From Rhizomys pruinosus (Eukaryota; Chordata; Mammalia; Rodentia; Spalacidae): 64,000 nucleotides of DNA. The stretch covers positions 2,239,811 through 2,303,810 of the forward strand of contig VZQC01003035.1 in assembly GCA_009823505.1 (NCBI GenBank). The letters are read 5' to 3'. The notes under the pieces are model-generated. The model was not told the origin of the DNA. It searched no databases and saw only the letters and a list, made by a program, of their open reading frames with translations. A program made the position numbers and the translations under genes. Shown here piece by piece: positions 1 to 12,400 of the stretch. The first letter of the stretch is position 1; each line of letters opens with the position of its first letter.

Positions 1-559
1 CAGGCGACATTTCTGAAACAACAGGGACAGAGACAGTGGATGTATCTGAAACAACAGCGAACGAGACTTTGGATATGTCTTAGACAACAGGGACTGAGAG
101 AATGTACATGTCTGAGACAACAGGGACTGAAACAATGGACATATCTGAGACAACAGGGATTTACTGCCTGGACACATCTAAGAAAATGGGGACTCTGACT
201 GGTCACAAGCCAGAAACAACAGGGATTAAGACAGTAGATATAACAGAAACAACAGGGACTGAGACAGTGGACATGTCTGCGACAACAGGTACTGAGACTT
301 TGGACATGTCTGGGACAACAGGGAATCAGATATTGGAAATGTCTGAGACTGCAGGGACTCAGACACTGGACATATCTGAGACAACTGGGACTGAGACTTT
401 GGACATGTCTGAGAGAACAGGGACAGAGACAGTGGACATGTCTGAGAAAACAGGCACTGACACAGAAGATATATCTGAAACAAAAGGGACTGAGACAGTG
501 GACATGTCTGAGAGAACAGGGACGGAGACAGTGGACATGTCTGAGACAACAGGCACTGA

Positions 560-1150
560 CACAGTAGATATATCTGAAACAAAAGGGACTGAGACAGTGG
601 ACATGTCTGAGACAAGAGGGACTGAGAGAATGGACATGTCTGAGACAACACATATCCAAGAAAGCAGGGTCTGAGAACATCGACATGTCTGAGACAAAAG
701 GGACTGACACATGCATATGTCTGAGACATCCGGAACTCAGACTTTGGACACGTCTGAGACAACAGGAACTGAGAGAGTGGACATGTCTGATATAACAGGG
801 ATAGAGACATTGGACATGTCTGAAACAACAGGGACTGAAACAATGGACATGTCTGAGACAAAATACATATCTGTGACAAAAGGGTCCGAGAACATGGACA
901 TGTCTGAGAGAACAGGGTCTGAGACAGTGGACATGTGTGAAAAAACTGAGATCGAGACAGTGGTCCTGTCTGAGACAACAATGACTGAGACATTGGACCC
1001 ATCCCAGATTACAGGGACTGAGACAGTGGATATGTCTGAGACAACACACATATCAGAGACAACAGGGTCTGAGAGCATGGACATGTCTGAGACATCAGGT
1101 ACTGAGACATTGGCCATGTGTGAAACAACTGGGACTTGTCATGTCTGAGA
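560..1150 (+). repeat. Higher-order copy, partner of 3,270-3,860
   Basis: This block of about 590 bp reappears about 2,710 bp downstream with few differences. Shared rare features occur in the same order. They are the CATATCCAAGAAA half-unit, a unit reading ACATGCATATGTCTGAG, a unit with GACCCATC, and the GGGACTTGTCATGTC end. CATATCCAAG lies at 651 and again at 3,361. The colinearity of rare variants shows that the duplicated entity is a multi-unit block and not single 33-mers. Identity was judged by eye and not calculated. Confidence 0.75.
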
Positions 1151-3269
1151 CAACAGGGACTGAGACAGTGGACATGTCTGAGAGCACAAGGACTGACACA
1201 GTGCATATATTTGAAACAACAGGGACTGAGACAGTATTCATGTCTGAGACAACAAGTAATGAGTCAGTGGACATGTCTGATACAACTGTGACTAAGAGCA
1301 TGTTCATGTCTTGGACATCGGGGACTGAGACAGGTGACTTGTCTGAGACAACAGAGACTGTGACATTGGACATGTCTGAGACAACAGGTACAGAGACATT
1401 GTGTGAAACAACTGGGACTGGTCATGTCTGAGACAACTGGGACTGAGACAATGGACATGTCTCAGACCACAGGGACTGACACAGTGGATATATTTGAAAC
1501 AACAGGGACTGAGACAGTGTTCATGTCTGAGACAACAGGTACTGAGACAGTGGACATATCTGATAAAACTGCGACTAATTGGGTCTTCATGTCTTGGACA
1601 ACGGAAAATGAGACAGGTGACTTGTCTGAGACAACAGGGACTGAGGTATTGGACATGTCTGAAACAACAGGGATTGAGACAGTACATATATCTGAAACAA
1701 GAGGGACTGAGACAATAGACATATCTGACACAGGGAATTGGAATGTGGATATGTCTGACACAACCGGGACTGAGACAGTGGACACGTCTGAGACAATAAG
1801 GACTGAGACAGTGGACACATCTGAGACAACCAAGTCTAAGACAGTGGACATATCTGAGACAACAGGGACTGAGACAGTGGACATGTTTACACCACAGGGA
1901 CTGACACAGTGGATATGTCTGAGACCACAGGTATTGAGACAGTGGACATGTGAGAAACAACAGGGCCTGATACAGTGGACATGTCTGAGACAACACATAT
2001 CCAAGAAAACAGGGACTGAGACCATCGACATGTCTGAGACAACAGGGAATGAGACAGTGGACATATGTGAAAGAACTGAGAATGAGACACTGGACATTTC
2101 TGAGACAACAGGGTTCTAGACAGTTGAGAACTCTGAGACAATAGATATTTTGACATTTGACATATCTTCACAAGTGGACAAGTCCTGTCTCAGATGACAG
2201 CGACTGAGTCAGTGGACACATGTGAGACAACAGGGACTGAGACCGTGGACAAATCTGAGACAACCAGGACTGAGACAGTGGATATATCTGAGACAACAGG
2301 GAATGACACAGTGGACATACCTGAGACAACAGGGACTGACACATGGATATGTCTGAGACAACCGGGACTCAGACTATGGACATGTCTGAGACAACAGGGA
2401 CTGAGACAGTGGACATGTCTGATATATCCGGGACTGAGACTTTGGTCATATCTGAAACAACAGGGACTGATACAATGGACATGTCTGAGACAACAGGGAC
2501 TGAGACAGTGGACATGTGTGAAAAAACTGAGATTGAGACAGTGGTCATGTGTGAGACAACAATGACTGAGACATTGGACACGTCGGAATAATCATGGACT
2601 GAGACAGTGGACATGTCTGAGACCACACACATATCTGAGCCAACAGGGTCTGAGAGCATGGATATGTCTGAGACAAGAGGTATTGAGACATTGGACATGT
2701 GTGAAACAACTGGGAATGGTCATATCTGCGACAACAGGGACTGAGACAGTGAACATGTCTGAGACCACAGTGACTGACACAGTGGATATATTTGAAACAA
2801 CAGGGACTGAGACAGTGTTCATGTCTGAGACAACAGGTACTGAGACAGTGGACATGTCTGATACCCCTGAGACTAAGAGCGTGTTCAAGTCTTGGACAAC
2901 GGGGACAGAGACAGGTGACTTGCCTGAGACAACAGAGACTGAGACATTGGACATGTCTGAAACAGCAGGGACTGAGAGAGTACATACATCTGAAATGAAA
3001 GGGACTGAGACAATGTACATATCTGATACAGGGACTTAGAAAATGAACAAGTCTGACACCACAGGGACTGAGACAGTGGTCACGCCTGAGGGAGTAGGGA
3101 TTCAGACAGAGGACACATATAAGACAACCAGGACTGAGACAGTGGACATATATGAGACAACAGGGACTGAGACAGTGGACATATATGAGACAACAGGGAC
3201 TGAGACAGTGGACATGTCTGAGACCACAGGGACTGACACAGTGGATATGTCTGAGAACACAGGGACTGA

Positions 3270-3860
3270 GACTGTGGACATGTCTGAATCAACAGGGACT
3301 GAGACAATGGACATGTCTGAGACAAGAGGGACTGAGAGAATGGACATGTCTGAGACAACACATATCCAAGAAAACAGGGTCTGAGAACATCGACATGTCT
3401 GAGACAAAAGGGACTGACACATGCATATGTCTGAGACATCTGGAACTCAGACATTGGACATGTCTGAGACAACAGGGACTGAGAGAGTGGACATGTCTGA
3501 TATAACAGGGATAGAGACATTGGACATGTCTGAAACAACAGGGACTGAAACAATGGACATGTCTGAGACAAAACACATATCTGTGACAAAAGGGCCTGAG
3601 AACATGGGCATGTCTGAGAGAAAAGGGACTGAGACAGTGGACATGTGTGAAAAAACTGAGATCGAGACAGTGGTCCTGTCTGAGACAACAATGACTGAGA
3701 CATTGGACCCATCACAGATAACAGGTACTGAGACAGTGGATAGGTCAGGCAACACACATATCTGAGACAACAGGGTCTGAGAGCATGGACATGTCTGAGA
3801 CATCAGGTACTGAGACATTGGACATGTGTGAAACAACTGGGACTTGTCATGTCTGAGACA
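3270..3860 (+). repeat. Higher-order copy, partner of 560-1,150
   Basis: This is the second copy of the roughly 590-bp multi-unit block. It differs from the first by scattered substitutions, for example AAAACAGGG where the first copy has AAAGCAGGG after CATATCC. It runs into the cassette at 3,858-4,006 that is repeated unchanged at 9,284-9,432. Confidence 0.75.
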
Positions 3861-4006
3861 ACAGGGACTGAGACAGTGGACATGTCTGAGATCACAGGGA
3901 GTGACACAGTGGATATATTTGAAACAACAGGGACCGAGACAGTGTTCATGTCTGAGACAACAGGTACTGAGACAGTGGACATGTCTGATACAACTGTGAA
4001 TAAGAG
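3858..4006 (+). repeat. 149-bp block identical to the sequence before the first gap
   Basis: By eye, this block (a unit ending GAGATCACAGGGAGTGAC, a GATATATTTGAAAC unit, a GTGTTCATG unit and a CTGATACAACTGTGAATAAGAG unit) is identical to 9,284-9,432 at an offset of 5,426. The C at 4,007 aligns with the N at 9,433. Here the sequence continues GTGCTCATGTCTTGG, which is what one would expect after the gap as well. Confidence 0.8.
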
Positions 4007-4599
4007 CGTGCTCATGTCTTGGACAACGGGGACTGAGAGAGGTGACTTGTTTGAGACAACAGGGACTGAGACATTGGACATGTCTGAAACAACAGGGACT
4101 GAGACAGTGCATATATCTGAAACAAGAGGGACTGAGGCAATGTACATATCTGACACAGGGACTTAGAAAGTGGACATGTCTGACACAACAGGGACTGAGA
4201 CAGTGGACACGTCTGAGATAATAGGGAATGAGACAGTGGACACATTTGAGACAACCAGGACTGAGACAGTCGACATATCTGAGACAACAGGGACTGAGAG
4301 AGTGTACATGTCTGAGACCACTGGGAATGACACAGTGGCTATATCTAAAACTACAGGGATGGAGACAGTGGACATGTTTGAGACAAAAGGGACTGAGACA
4401 GTGGACATTTCGGAGTCAACAGGGTTTGAGTCAATATCTGAGATAACAGGGACTGAGACAGGGGACATGTCTTGGACAACAGGCACTGAGACAGACGACA
4501 AGTGTGTAAAAACAGGGAATGAGACAATGGACATATCTCACACAAAAGGGACTGAGACAGTGTACAAGTCTGAGTCAACTGGGTTCAAGAAAGTGGACC

Positions 4600-4690
4600 T
4601 CTCTGAGACAATAGTTCCTGACAGAGTTGACATGTCTTAGCCAGTAGACAAGTCCTGTCTGAGATAACAGTGACTGAGACAGTGAACACA
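4600..4690 (+). repeat. Example of the 56-bp phase-shift cassette
   Basis: GACATGT is followed by CTTAGCCAGTAGACAAGTCC then TGT before the next CTGAGA. That is 56 bp between equivalent points instead of 33, as if one of two units had lost 10 bp. Each copy shifts the 33-bp reading phase by one frame and places TAG after ATG TCT. Other copies lie near 2,180, 5,110, 5,580, 6,325, 6,875, 7,340, 8,150, 8,940, 15,950, 16,500, 16,970, 17,810, 19,220, 20,460, 20,930, 22,320, 24,800, 25,230, 26,560, 27,715, 28,840, 29,780, 30,095, 30,950, 31,380, 32,050, 36,140, 37,640, 38,555, 39,640, 40,070, 41,655, 42,810, 43,730, 44,720, 46,170, 48,370, 49,445, 50,475, 50,810, 51,245, 53,215, 54,230, 55,450, 56,655, 57,500, 58,405, 59,640, 60,070, 60,570, 61,635, 62,765 and 63,680. 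It acts as the boundary marker of the irregular higher-order repeats. Confidence 0.85.
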
Positions 4691-6212
4691 TCTGAGACAA
4701 CCAGGACTGAGACAGTGGACACATCTGAGACAAGCAGGATTGCGATAGTGGTCATATCTGAGACAACAGGGACTGAGACAGTGGACATGTCTGAGACAAG
4801 AGGGACTGAGACAGTGGACATGTCTGAGACCACAGGGACTGAGACAGTGGACATGTCTGTAAAAACAGGGACTGAGACATTGGAGGTGTCTGAGACAACA
4901 GAGACTGAGACAATGGATATGTCTGAGAAAACACATATCCAAGAACACAGGGTCTGAGACCATCGACGTGTCTGAGACAACAGGGAATGAGACAGGGGAC
5001 ATGTGTGAAAGAACAGAGAATGAGACGCTGGTCATGTCTGAGACAACAGGGTTCTAGACAGTTGAGAACTCTGAGACAATAGACACTTGACACTTTACCT
5101 CTCAGCCAGTGGACAAGTCCTGTCTGAGATGACAGCGACTGAGTCAGTGGACACATCTGAGACAACAGGGACTGAGACAGTGGACTCACCTGAGAGGAGC
5201 AGGACTGAGAGTGTGGATATATCTGAGACAACAGGGACTGACACATGGATATGTCTGAGAAAACTGGGATTCACACTTTGGACATGTCTGAGGCCACAGG
5301 GACTGAGAGAGTGGACATGTCTGAAACAACAGGGACTGAGACAGTGGACGTGTCTGAGACAACAGGGACTGAGACAATGGATATGTCTGAGACAACACAT
5401 ATCCAAGAACACAGGGCCTGAGACCATCCACGTGTCTCAGACAACAGAGAATAAGACAGTGGACATGTGTGAAAGAACAGAGAATGAGACACTGGTCATG
5501 TCTGAGACAACAGGGTTCTAGACAGTTGAGAACTCTGAGACAATAGACACTTAAACAGTTTACCTCTCTTAGCCAGTGGACAAATCCTGTTTGAGATGAC
5601 AGCGACTGAGTCAGTGGACACATCTGAGACAACAGGGACTGAGACAGTGGACTAACCTGAGATGACGAGGACTGAGAGAGTGGACATATCTGAGACAACA
5701 GGGACTAGCATATTGAACATATCTGAAAGAACAGGGACTGACACATGGATATGTCTGAGAAAACTGGGACTCAGACTTTGGACATGTCTGAGACAACAGG
5801 GACTGGGAATGTGGACATGTTTGATATAACAGGGCCTGAGATATTGGACATATCTGAAATAATAGGGACTGAGACAATGGACATATCTGACACACGGACT
5901 TAGAAAGAGGACTTTTCTGACACAACAGGGACTGAGACAGTGGACATATCTGAGACAATAGGGACTGACACAATGGATATATCTGACACAACAGGGACTG
6001 AGACATTGGACATATCTGAGACAACAGGGATTGAGACAGTGGACATGTCAGACAAAAGGGACTGAGACAGTAGACATGTCTGAGTCAACAGGGTTTGAGA
6101 CCACGGACATATCTGAGATAACAGGGACTGAGACAGGGGACATGACTTGGACAACAGGCACTGAGACAGAAGACAAGTGTGAAAAAACAGGGAATGAGAC
6201 AATGGACCTATA

Positions 6213-7536
6213 TCAGACAACAGGGTCTGAGACAGTGTACAAGTCTGAGTCAACCAGTTTCAAGAAAGTGAACCTGTCTGAGACAATAGATGCTTACACA
6301 GTTGACATGTCCTAGTCAGTAGACAAGTCCTGTCTGAGATAACAGAGACTGAGACAGTGGACACATCTGAGCCAACCAGGACTGAGACAGTGGACACATC
6401 TGAGACAACTAGGACTGAAACAGAGGACATATCTGAGACAACAGCGACTGACAGTTTGGGCATGTCTGAGACCAGAGGGAGTAAGACAGGGGACATGTCT
6501 GATATAAAAGGAACTGAGACAGTGGACAAGTGTGAAAAAACTGAGATTGAGACAGTGGTCATGTCTGAGACAACAATGACTGAGACATTGGACATGTCAC
6601 AGACAACAGGGACTGAGACAGTGGACATGTCTGAGTCAACAGGGTTTGGGTCAACGGACATATCTGAGATAACAGGGACTGAGACAGGGGACATGTCTTG
6701 GACAACAGGCACTGAGACAGACGACAAGTGTGTAAAAACAGGGAATGAGACAATGGATATATCTCACACAAAAGGGACTGAGACAGTGTACAAGTCTGAG
6801 TCAACTGGGTTCAAGGAAGTGGACCTCTCTGAGACAATAGTTCCTGACAGAGTTGACATGTCTTAGCCAGTAGACAAGTCATGTCTGAGATAACAGTGAC
6901 TGAGACAGTGGACACATCTGAGACAACCAGGACTGAGACAGTGGACACATCTGAGACAAGCAGGATTGCAATAGTAGTCATATCTGAGACAACAGGGACT
7001 GAGACAGTGGACATGTCTGAGATAAGAGGGACTGAGACAGTGGACATGTCTGAGACCACAGGGACTGAGACAGTGGACATGTCTGTAACAACAGGGACTG
7101 AGATATTGGGGGTGTCTGAGACAACAGAGACTGAGACAATGGATATGTCTGAGAAAACACATATCCAAGAACACAGGGTCTGAGACCATCGACGTTTCTG
7201 AGACAACAGGGAATGAGACAGTAGACATGTGTGAAAGAACAGAGAATGAGACGCTGGTCATGTCTGAGACAACAGGATTCTAGACAGTTGAGAACTCTGA
7301 GACAATAGACACTTAGACAGTTTACCTCTCTTAGCCAGTGGACAAGTCCTGTCTGAGATGACAGCGACTGAGTCAGTGGACACATCTGAGACAACAGGGA
7401 CTGAGACAGTGGACTCACCTGAGACGAGCAGGATTGAGAGAGTGGATATATCTGAGACAACAGGGACTGACACATGGACGTGTCTGATACAACTGCAAAT
7501 AAGAGCGTGCTCATGTCTTTGACAATGTGGACTGAG
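6213..7536 (+). repeat. 1.3-kb higher-order block, partner of 15,841-17,160
   Basis: This block recurs at an offset of 9,627 with only scattered differences. A reverse-strand stretch of 81 codons (6,559-6,804) is identical to 16,186-16,431. Distinguishing variants include GAGATATTGGGGG here against GAGACATTGGGGG in the partner, and GATAAGAGGGACT against GAAAAGAGGGACT. The partner also has short deletions (2 bp near 16,755 and 1 bp near 17,008). The two could be true tandem copies or two haplotypes kept in one scaffold. Confidence 0.8.
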
Positions 7537-9432
7537 ACAGGTGACTTTTCTGAGACAACAGGGACTGAGACATTGGACATGTCTGAAACAACAGGAACTG
7601 AGACAGTACCTATATCTTAAACAAGAGGGACTGAGGCAATGTACATATCTGACACAGGGACTTAGAAAGTGGACATGTCTGACACAACAGGGACTGAGAC
7701 TGTGGACACGTCTGAGACAATAGGGAATGAGACAGTGGACACATTTGAGACAACCAGGACTGACACAGTGGACATATCTGAGACAACAGTGACTGAGAGA
7801 GTGGACATGTCTGAGACCACAGGGAATGACACAGTGGATATATCTGAAACTACAGGGACGGAGACAGAGGACATGTCTGAGACAAAAGGGACTGAGACAG
7901 TGGACAAGTCTGAGTCAACAGGGTTTGAGACCACGGACATATATGAGGTAACAGGGTCTGAGACAGGTGACATGGCTTGGCCAACAGGCACTCAGACAGA
8001 AGACAAGTGTGAAAAATAGGGAATGAGACAATGGACATATCTGACACAAAAGGGACTGAGATGGTGTACAAGTCAGAGTCAACTGGGTTCAAGAATGTGG
8101 ACCTGTCTGAGACAATATTTGCTGACACAGTTCACATGTCTTAGCCAGTAGACAAGTCCTGACTGAGATAACAGTGACTGAGACAGTGGACACATCTGAG
8201 ACAACCAGGACTGAGACAGTGGACACATCTGAGACAACCAGGACTGAGACAGTGGATACATCTGAGACAAACAGGACTGAGATAATGGTCATATCTGAGA
8301 CGACAGGAACTGAGACAGTGGACATGTCTGAGACAAGAGGGATTGAGACAGTAGACATGTCTGAGACCACAGGGACGGAGACAGTGGACATGTCTGAAAC
8401 AACAGGGACTGAGACAGTGGACGTGTCTGAGACAACAGGGCCTGAGACAATGGATATGTCTGAGACAACACATATCCAAGAACACAGGGTCTGAGAGCAT
8501 CGATGTGTCTGAGACAACAGGGACTGAGACAGTGGACTAACCTGAGACAAGGACTGAGATTGTGGATATATCTGAGACAACAGGTACTGACACATGGATA
8601 TGTCTGAGAAAACTGGGATTCAGACTTTGGACATGTCAGAGACCACAGGGACTGAGACAGTGGACATGTCTGAAACAACAGGGACTGAGACAGTGGACGT
8701 GTCTGAGACAACAGGGACTGAGACAATGGATATGTCTGAGACAACATATCTAAGAACACAGAGTCTGAGACCATCGACGTATCTGAGACAACAGGGAATG
8801 GGACAGTGGACATGTGTGAAAGAACAGAGAATGAGACACTGGTCATGTCTGAGACAATAGGGTTCTAGACAGTTGAGAACTCTGAGACAATAAACACTTA
8901 GACTGTTGACCTGTCTTAGTTCACATGTCTTAGCCAGTAGACAAGTCCTGTCTGACATGACAGCGACTGAGTCAGTGGACACATCTGAGACAACAGGGAC
9001 TGAGACAGTGAACTAACCTGAGACGACCAGGACTGAGAGAGTGGATATATCTGAGACAACAGGGACTGACATATTGAACATATCTGAAAGAATAGGGACT
9101 TGACACTTGGATATGTCTGAGAAAACTGGAACTCAGACTTTGGACATGTCTGAGACAACAGGGACTGAGAATGTGGACATGTCAGACACAACAGGGCCTG
9201 AGACATTGGACTTATCTGAAACAACAGGGACTGAGAAAATGGACATATCTGACACAGGGATTTAGAAAATGGACAGTTCTGACACAACAGGGACTGAGAC
9301 AGTGGACATGTCTGAGATCACAGGGAGTGACACAGTGGATATATTTGAAACAACAGGGACCGAGACAGTGTTCATGTCTGAGACAACAGGTACTGAGACA
9401 GTGGACATGTCTGATACAACTGTGAATAAGAG

Positions 9433-9433
9433 N
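9433..9433. other. One-base assembly gap (N)
   Basis: A single N marks a scaffold join. Everything to the left is clean direct-orientation array. Everything to the right, as far as about 15,838, is opposite in orientation and rich in indels. Confidence 0.98.
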
Positions 9434-12400
9434 GTAACATGTCCACTGTCTCCCTACCTGTTTTCATCAGACATGAACACATGACTCAGTACCTGTTGTT
9501 TCCAATATATCCACTGTGTCAGTCCCTGTGGTCTCCCAGACATGTCCACTGTCCTTCAGTCCCTGTTGATCCTCAAGCACCCATGGACGGGTCAGGTATG
9601 TTTCCACCACATTTTTCCTAATGTATCTCCATGTACCTGTTGTCCGTCGAGGGACCATGTGCACAATGTCTCAGCCCCTGGGTTGTCCTCAGATATGTGT
9701 CGTTAGTCTCAGACATGGATCACTGTCATTCTTCCCTGTGTCCTCGGGGGCTGTGATCCAATGTTCGGGTCATTGTGTCTCTTCCAAGACCATGACAGCT
9801 GTCTCAGTCTCAGTTTTTCACACATGTCCAATGTACCAGTCCCTGTTCTGTCCAAGCAGAACAGCGTCCACTGGTCCTCAAATCCTTTTTGCTCCAGGAC
9901 CAGATACGTGTTTTGTGTCGGTTCCAGCATGTGTGCCTTGTCTCAGGTTCCCGTGTTTTAATTTCAAAGATATGTCACAATGTCGTGGCAGCCCCTGTGG
10001 GCATCCCTGGTGGTATATCAGACGAATTGTCCACTCGGGCACGGTCCTCACTCCGCCTTTTGTCTAGAGGTATTTTGACCAAAGAGTCCTGATTTTCCGG
10101 TTTTCTCAAGACATATGCATGTGTCAGTTCCCATGTTGTCTCAGATGTGTCCAATTTATCTGTCCCTGTTGTCTCAAGGAGGTATATCACTGTCTCAGTT
10201 CGCTGGTTTGATCTCATAGATTTGTCCGACTGTCTCAGTCCATTGTTTTGCCTCCAGATATGTGTCACCGACTCGTCTCTGTCATTCTCAAGACCAGGAC
10301 GCTGGCTCCATTTGGGCGAAGACATATGTACACCGGTCAAGTGTGCTGTTTGAGTCTCAGACTTGTCCAAACTGTCCCTAGAACTGTTGTTTTCAAGACA
10401 TGACAAGTGGTCTTCGATTCCTCTCCCATGCTGTTTCCACGAGTCTTCCTCGACTGTCACCATTCCCCTGTTAATCTCTAGACCGTTGTCGATGGGTATG
10501 AGACCTGGTTCTCCTGATAGATCTTTATGTCTCAGACATGTCAGTTTATCCGTAGGAGGTGTCTCAGTCCTATTGGTCTTGTCAGAACTGGTGGTCCCAC
10601 GTGGACTCTAGGTCCCTGTTGTGTTCAGACATGCCCACTGATCTTCAGTCCCTGTGGGTCTAGACAATAGATCCAAGTTGTTTCAATTTGACCCTTGTGG
10701 TCTCGGACAATGTCCACTTGTCTCAGTCCCTGTTGTCTCAGATTTTCCAAACTGTCCATACCTGTTGTGTCAGATGTGTCCACTATATCAGTCACTGGTT
10801 GATCTCCAGATTGTGTGCACTGGGTCTCAGTCCCTGTTATCTCAGACACCGGATTGTCTACTGGCTAAGAAATGTTAACATTGTGTCAGCATCTATGTTT
10901 CCTCAGACAAGGTACCAGTTTCCTTGAACCGACACTGCATGAGATAGTGACTGGTACGATCTGGTGGATTGGCATGGCTGTTGATGACGTAACTGTACTT
11001 GCTAACCTGTCTCAAATACCTATCAGATATTCCATTGCATTCCGCTGTTTTTTCACACTTGTTTCTGTCTCTGAGTGCCTGTTTGTCCAAATCCATGTCC
11101 CCTGTTCATTCCCTGTTATCTCAGATATGTCTGTGGTCTCGAACCGCAATGTTGACTCAGAACACGTCCCCATCTGTCTCAGTCCCTTTTGTCTCAGATA
11201 TGTTCACTGTCATCATCTCTGTTATTTCCACACTTGTCCACGTGGTTCAGTCGTCTGTTGTCTCCTCCAAGGATCCCCTGAGTCTTCCCCGGTTGTCTCA
11301 GACATTCCTATGTTTCTAAGTCCTGTTTATCTCAGATATGTTCACCTCTCTTAAAATGTTGTATCAGACCATAATCCATTATCATCATTCCTAATGTTGG
11401 TCTCAGACATCATGTTCATTGTCCCATGTCAATTTTCTCAGACCAATCTACAAGGTCTCAGATTCCCAAATGTCCTCAGACCTGCCCATCGTGTCCAGTC
11501 CCTGATGTCTGACAGACATATCCACGGTGGTCCGTAGCCATCTTTGTCTTAGACATGCCCACTGAATCCGTCCCTGTTATCTCAGGACATCTACAATGGT
11601 CTCAGTTCCCATGTCTCAGACAATGACTGTTCAAGTCCCTGTTTTCCCAACAATCATTGTCCAACCTGTTGTCCAGTGACAAACTCTAATTGATTATCGA
11701 CATGCCACTGTCTCAGTCCTTGTTGTTTCAGTACATAGTCATCTGTCTGAGTCCAGATTGTCTAGATGTGTAGAACCGGTCTACGTCCTGTTGTCTCAGA
11801 CATGTCCAATGTCTCATTCCCTGTTGTCTCTGACATGTCCACTGGATCTCATCACAGGTTGTTTCACACATGACCCATGTTCTCAGTCCTGTTGTTCGAA
11901 TGTCCAGTCTTCGTTCTCGAGTCATTTATTTCCGTTTATCATGAAGTCTCAGACCCTGTTTTTGTTTGTGTTTCTAGCCATGTCACGCGTGTTTGTCTCC
12001 AATTCCCTGTCCTCCTGTTTTTCAGTGGATCCACTGTGTCAGTCCCTGTGTGTCTCAGACATGTCCAACTGTCTCCTATCCAAGTTGTCACATAATGATT
12101 GTCCACTGCGTATCTCAGTCCTTGTTGTTCCAGAGGTGTGTCCTAACTCATCTCCAGTCCTTGGGTTGTCTAAAGAATGTGTCCACTGTCTCCCAGTCGC
12201 TTCATCTCTCGACCAGGATTTGTCCAATGGCAAACACATGTCAACTATATCAGGCATCTGTTTTCCTCAGACAGGTCCCACTGTCTCGAACCCGTGTTGA
12301 ACCAAACCACTTGCAATCCATTGTTCACACGTCCACCTGATCCCTGTCTGTAATATGTACCAATGTTCAGTCACAGTTTGTCACACATGCTCCATTGTCT

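Larger units (their letters stand above)
1..9432 (+). repeat. 33-bp satellite-like tandem array, left block
   Basis: This is continuous tandem repetition of a 33-bp unit whose consensus halves are ACTGAGACAGTGGACAT and GTCTGAGACAACAGGG. Units differ by point substitutions (GTGGACATG, GTGGATATA, ATTGGACAC, GTGTTCATG and others) and occasionally by half-unit or 56-bp cassettes. Two thirds of the consensus bases on this strand are purines and the consensus has no CpG. Long frames exist on both strands because 33 is divisible by 3, but stops recur at cassette boundaries. There is no initiation context, splice pattern or non-repetitive coding segment, so I call no gene. Adjacent units often differ more than units kilobases apart, which shows higher-order organisation. 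The block is cut off on the left by the window edge and on the right by a one-base gap. Confidence 0.95.

Noticed and set aside
226..1002. 258-codon reverse-strand Cys/Ser/Gln-rich frame, repeated at 3,080-3,757
   Set aside because: It is the third-frame reading of the 33-bp repeat. The recurrence reflects the duplicated 590-bp block, not a gene family.
9340..9530. Fold-back palindrome centred on the N at 9,433
   Set aside because: The first 100 bp after the N do mirror the preceding cassette, but further on the inverted segment follows 21,600 to 17,150 reversed and not the sequence upstream of 9,284. It is not a simple hairpin read of the left flank.
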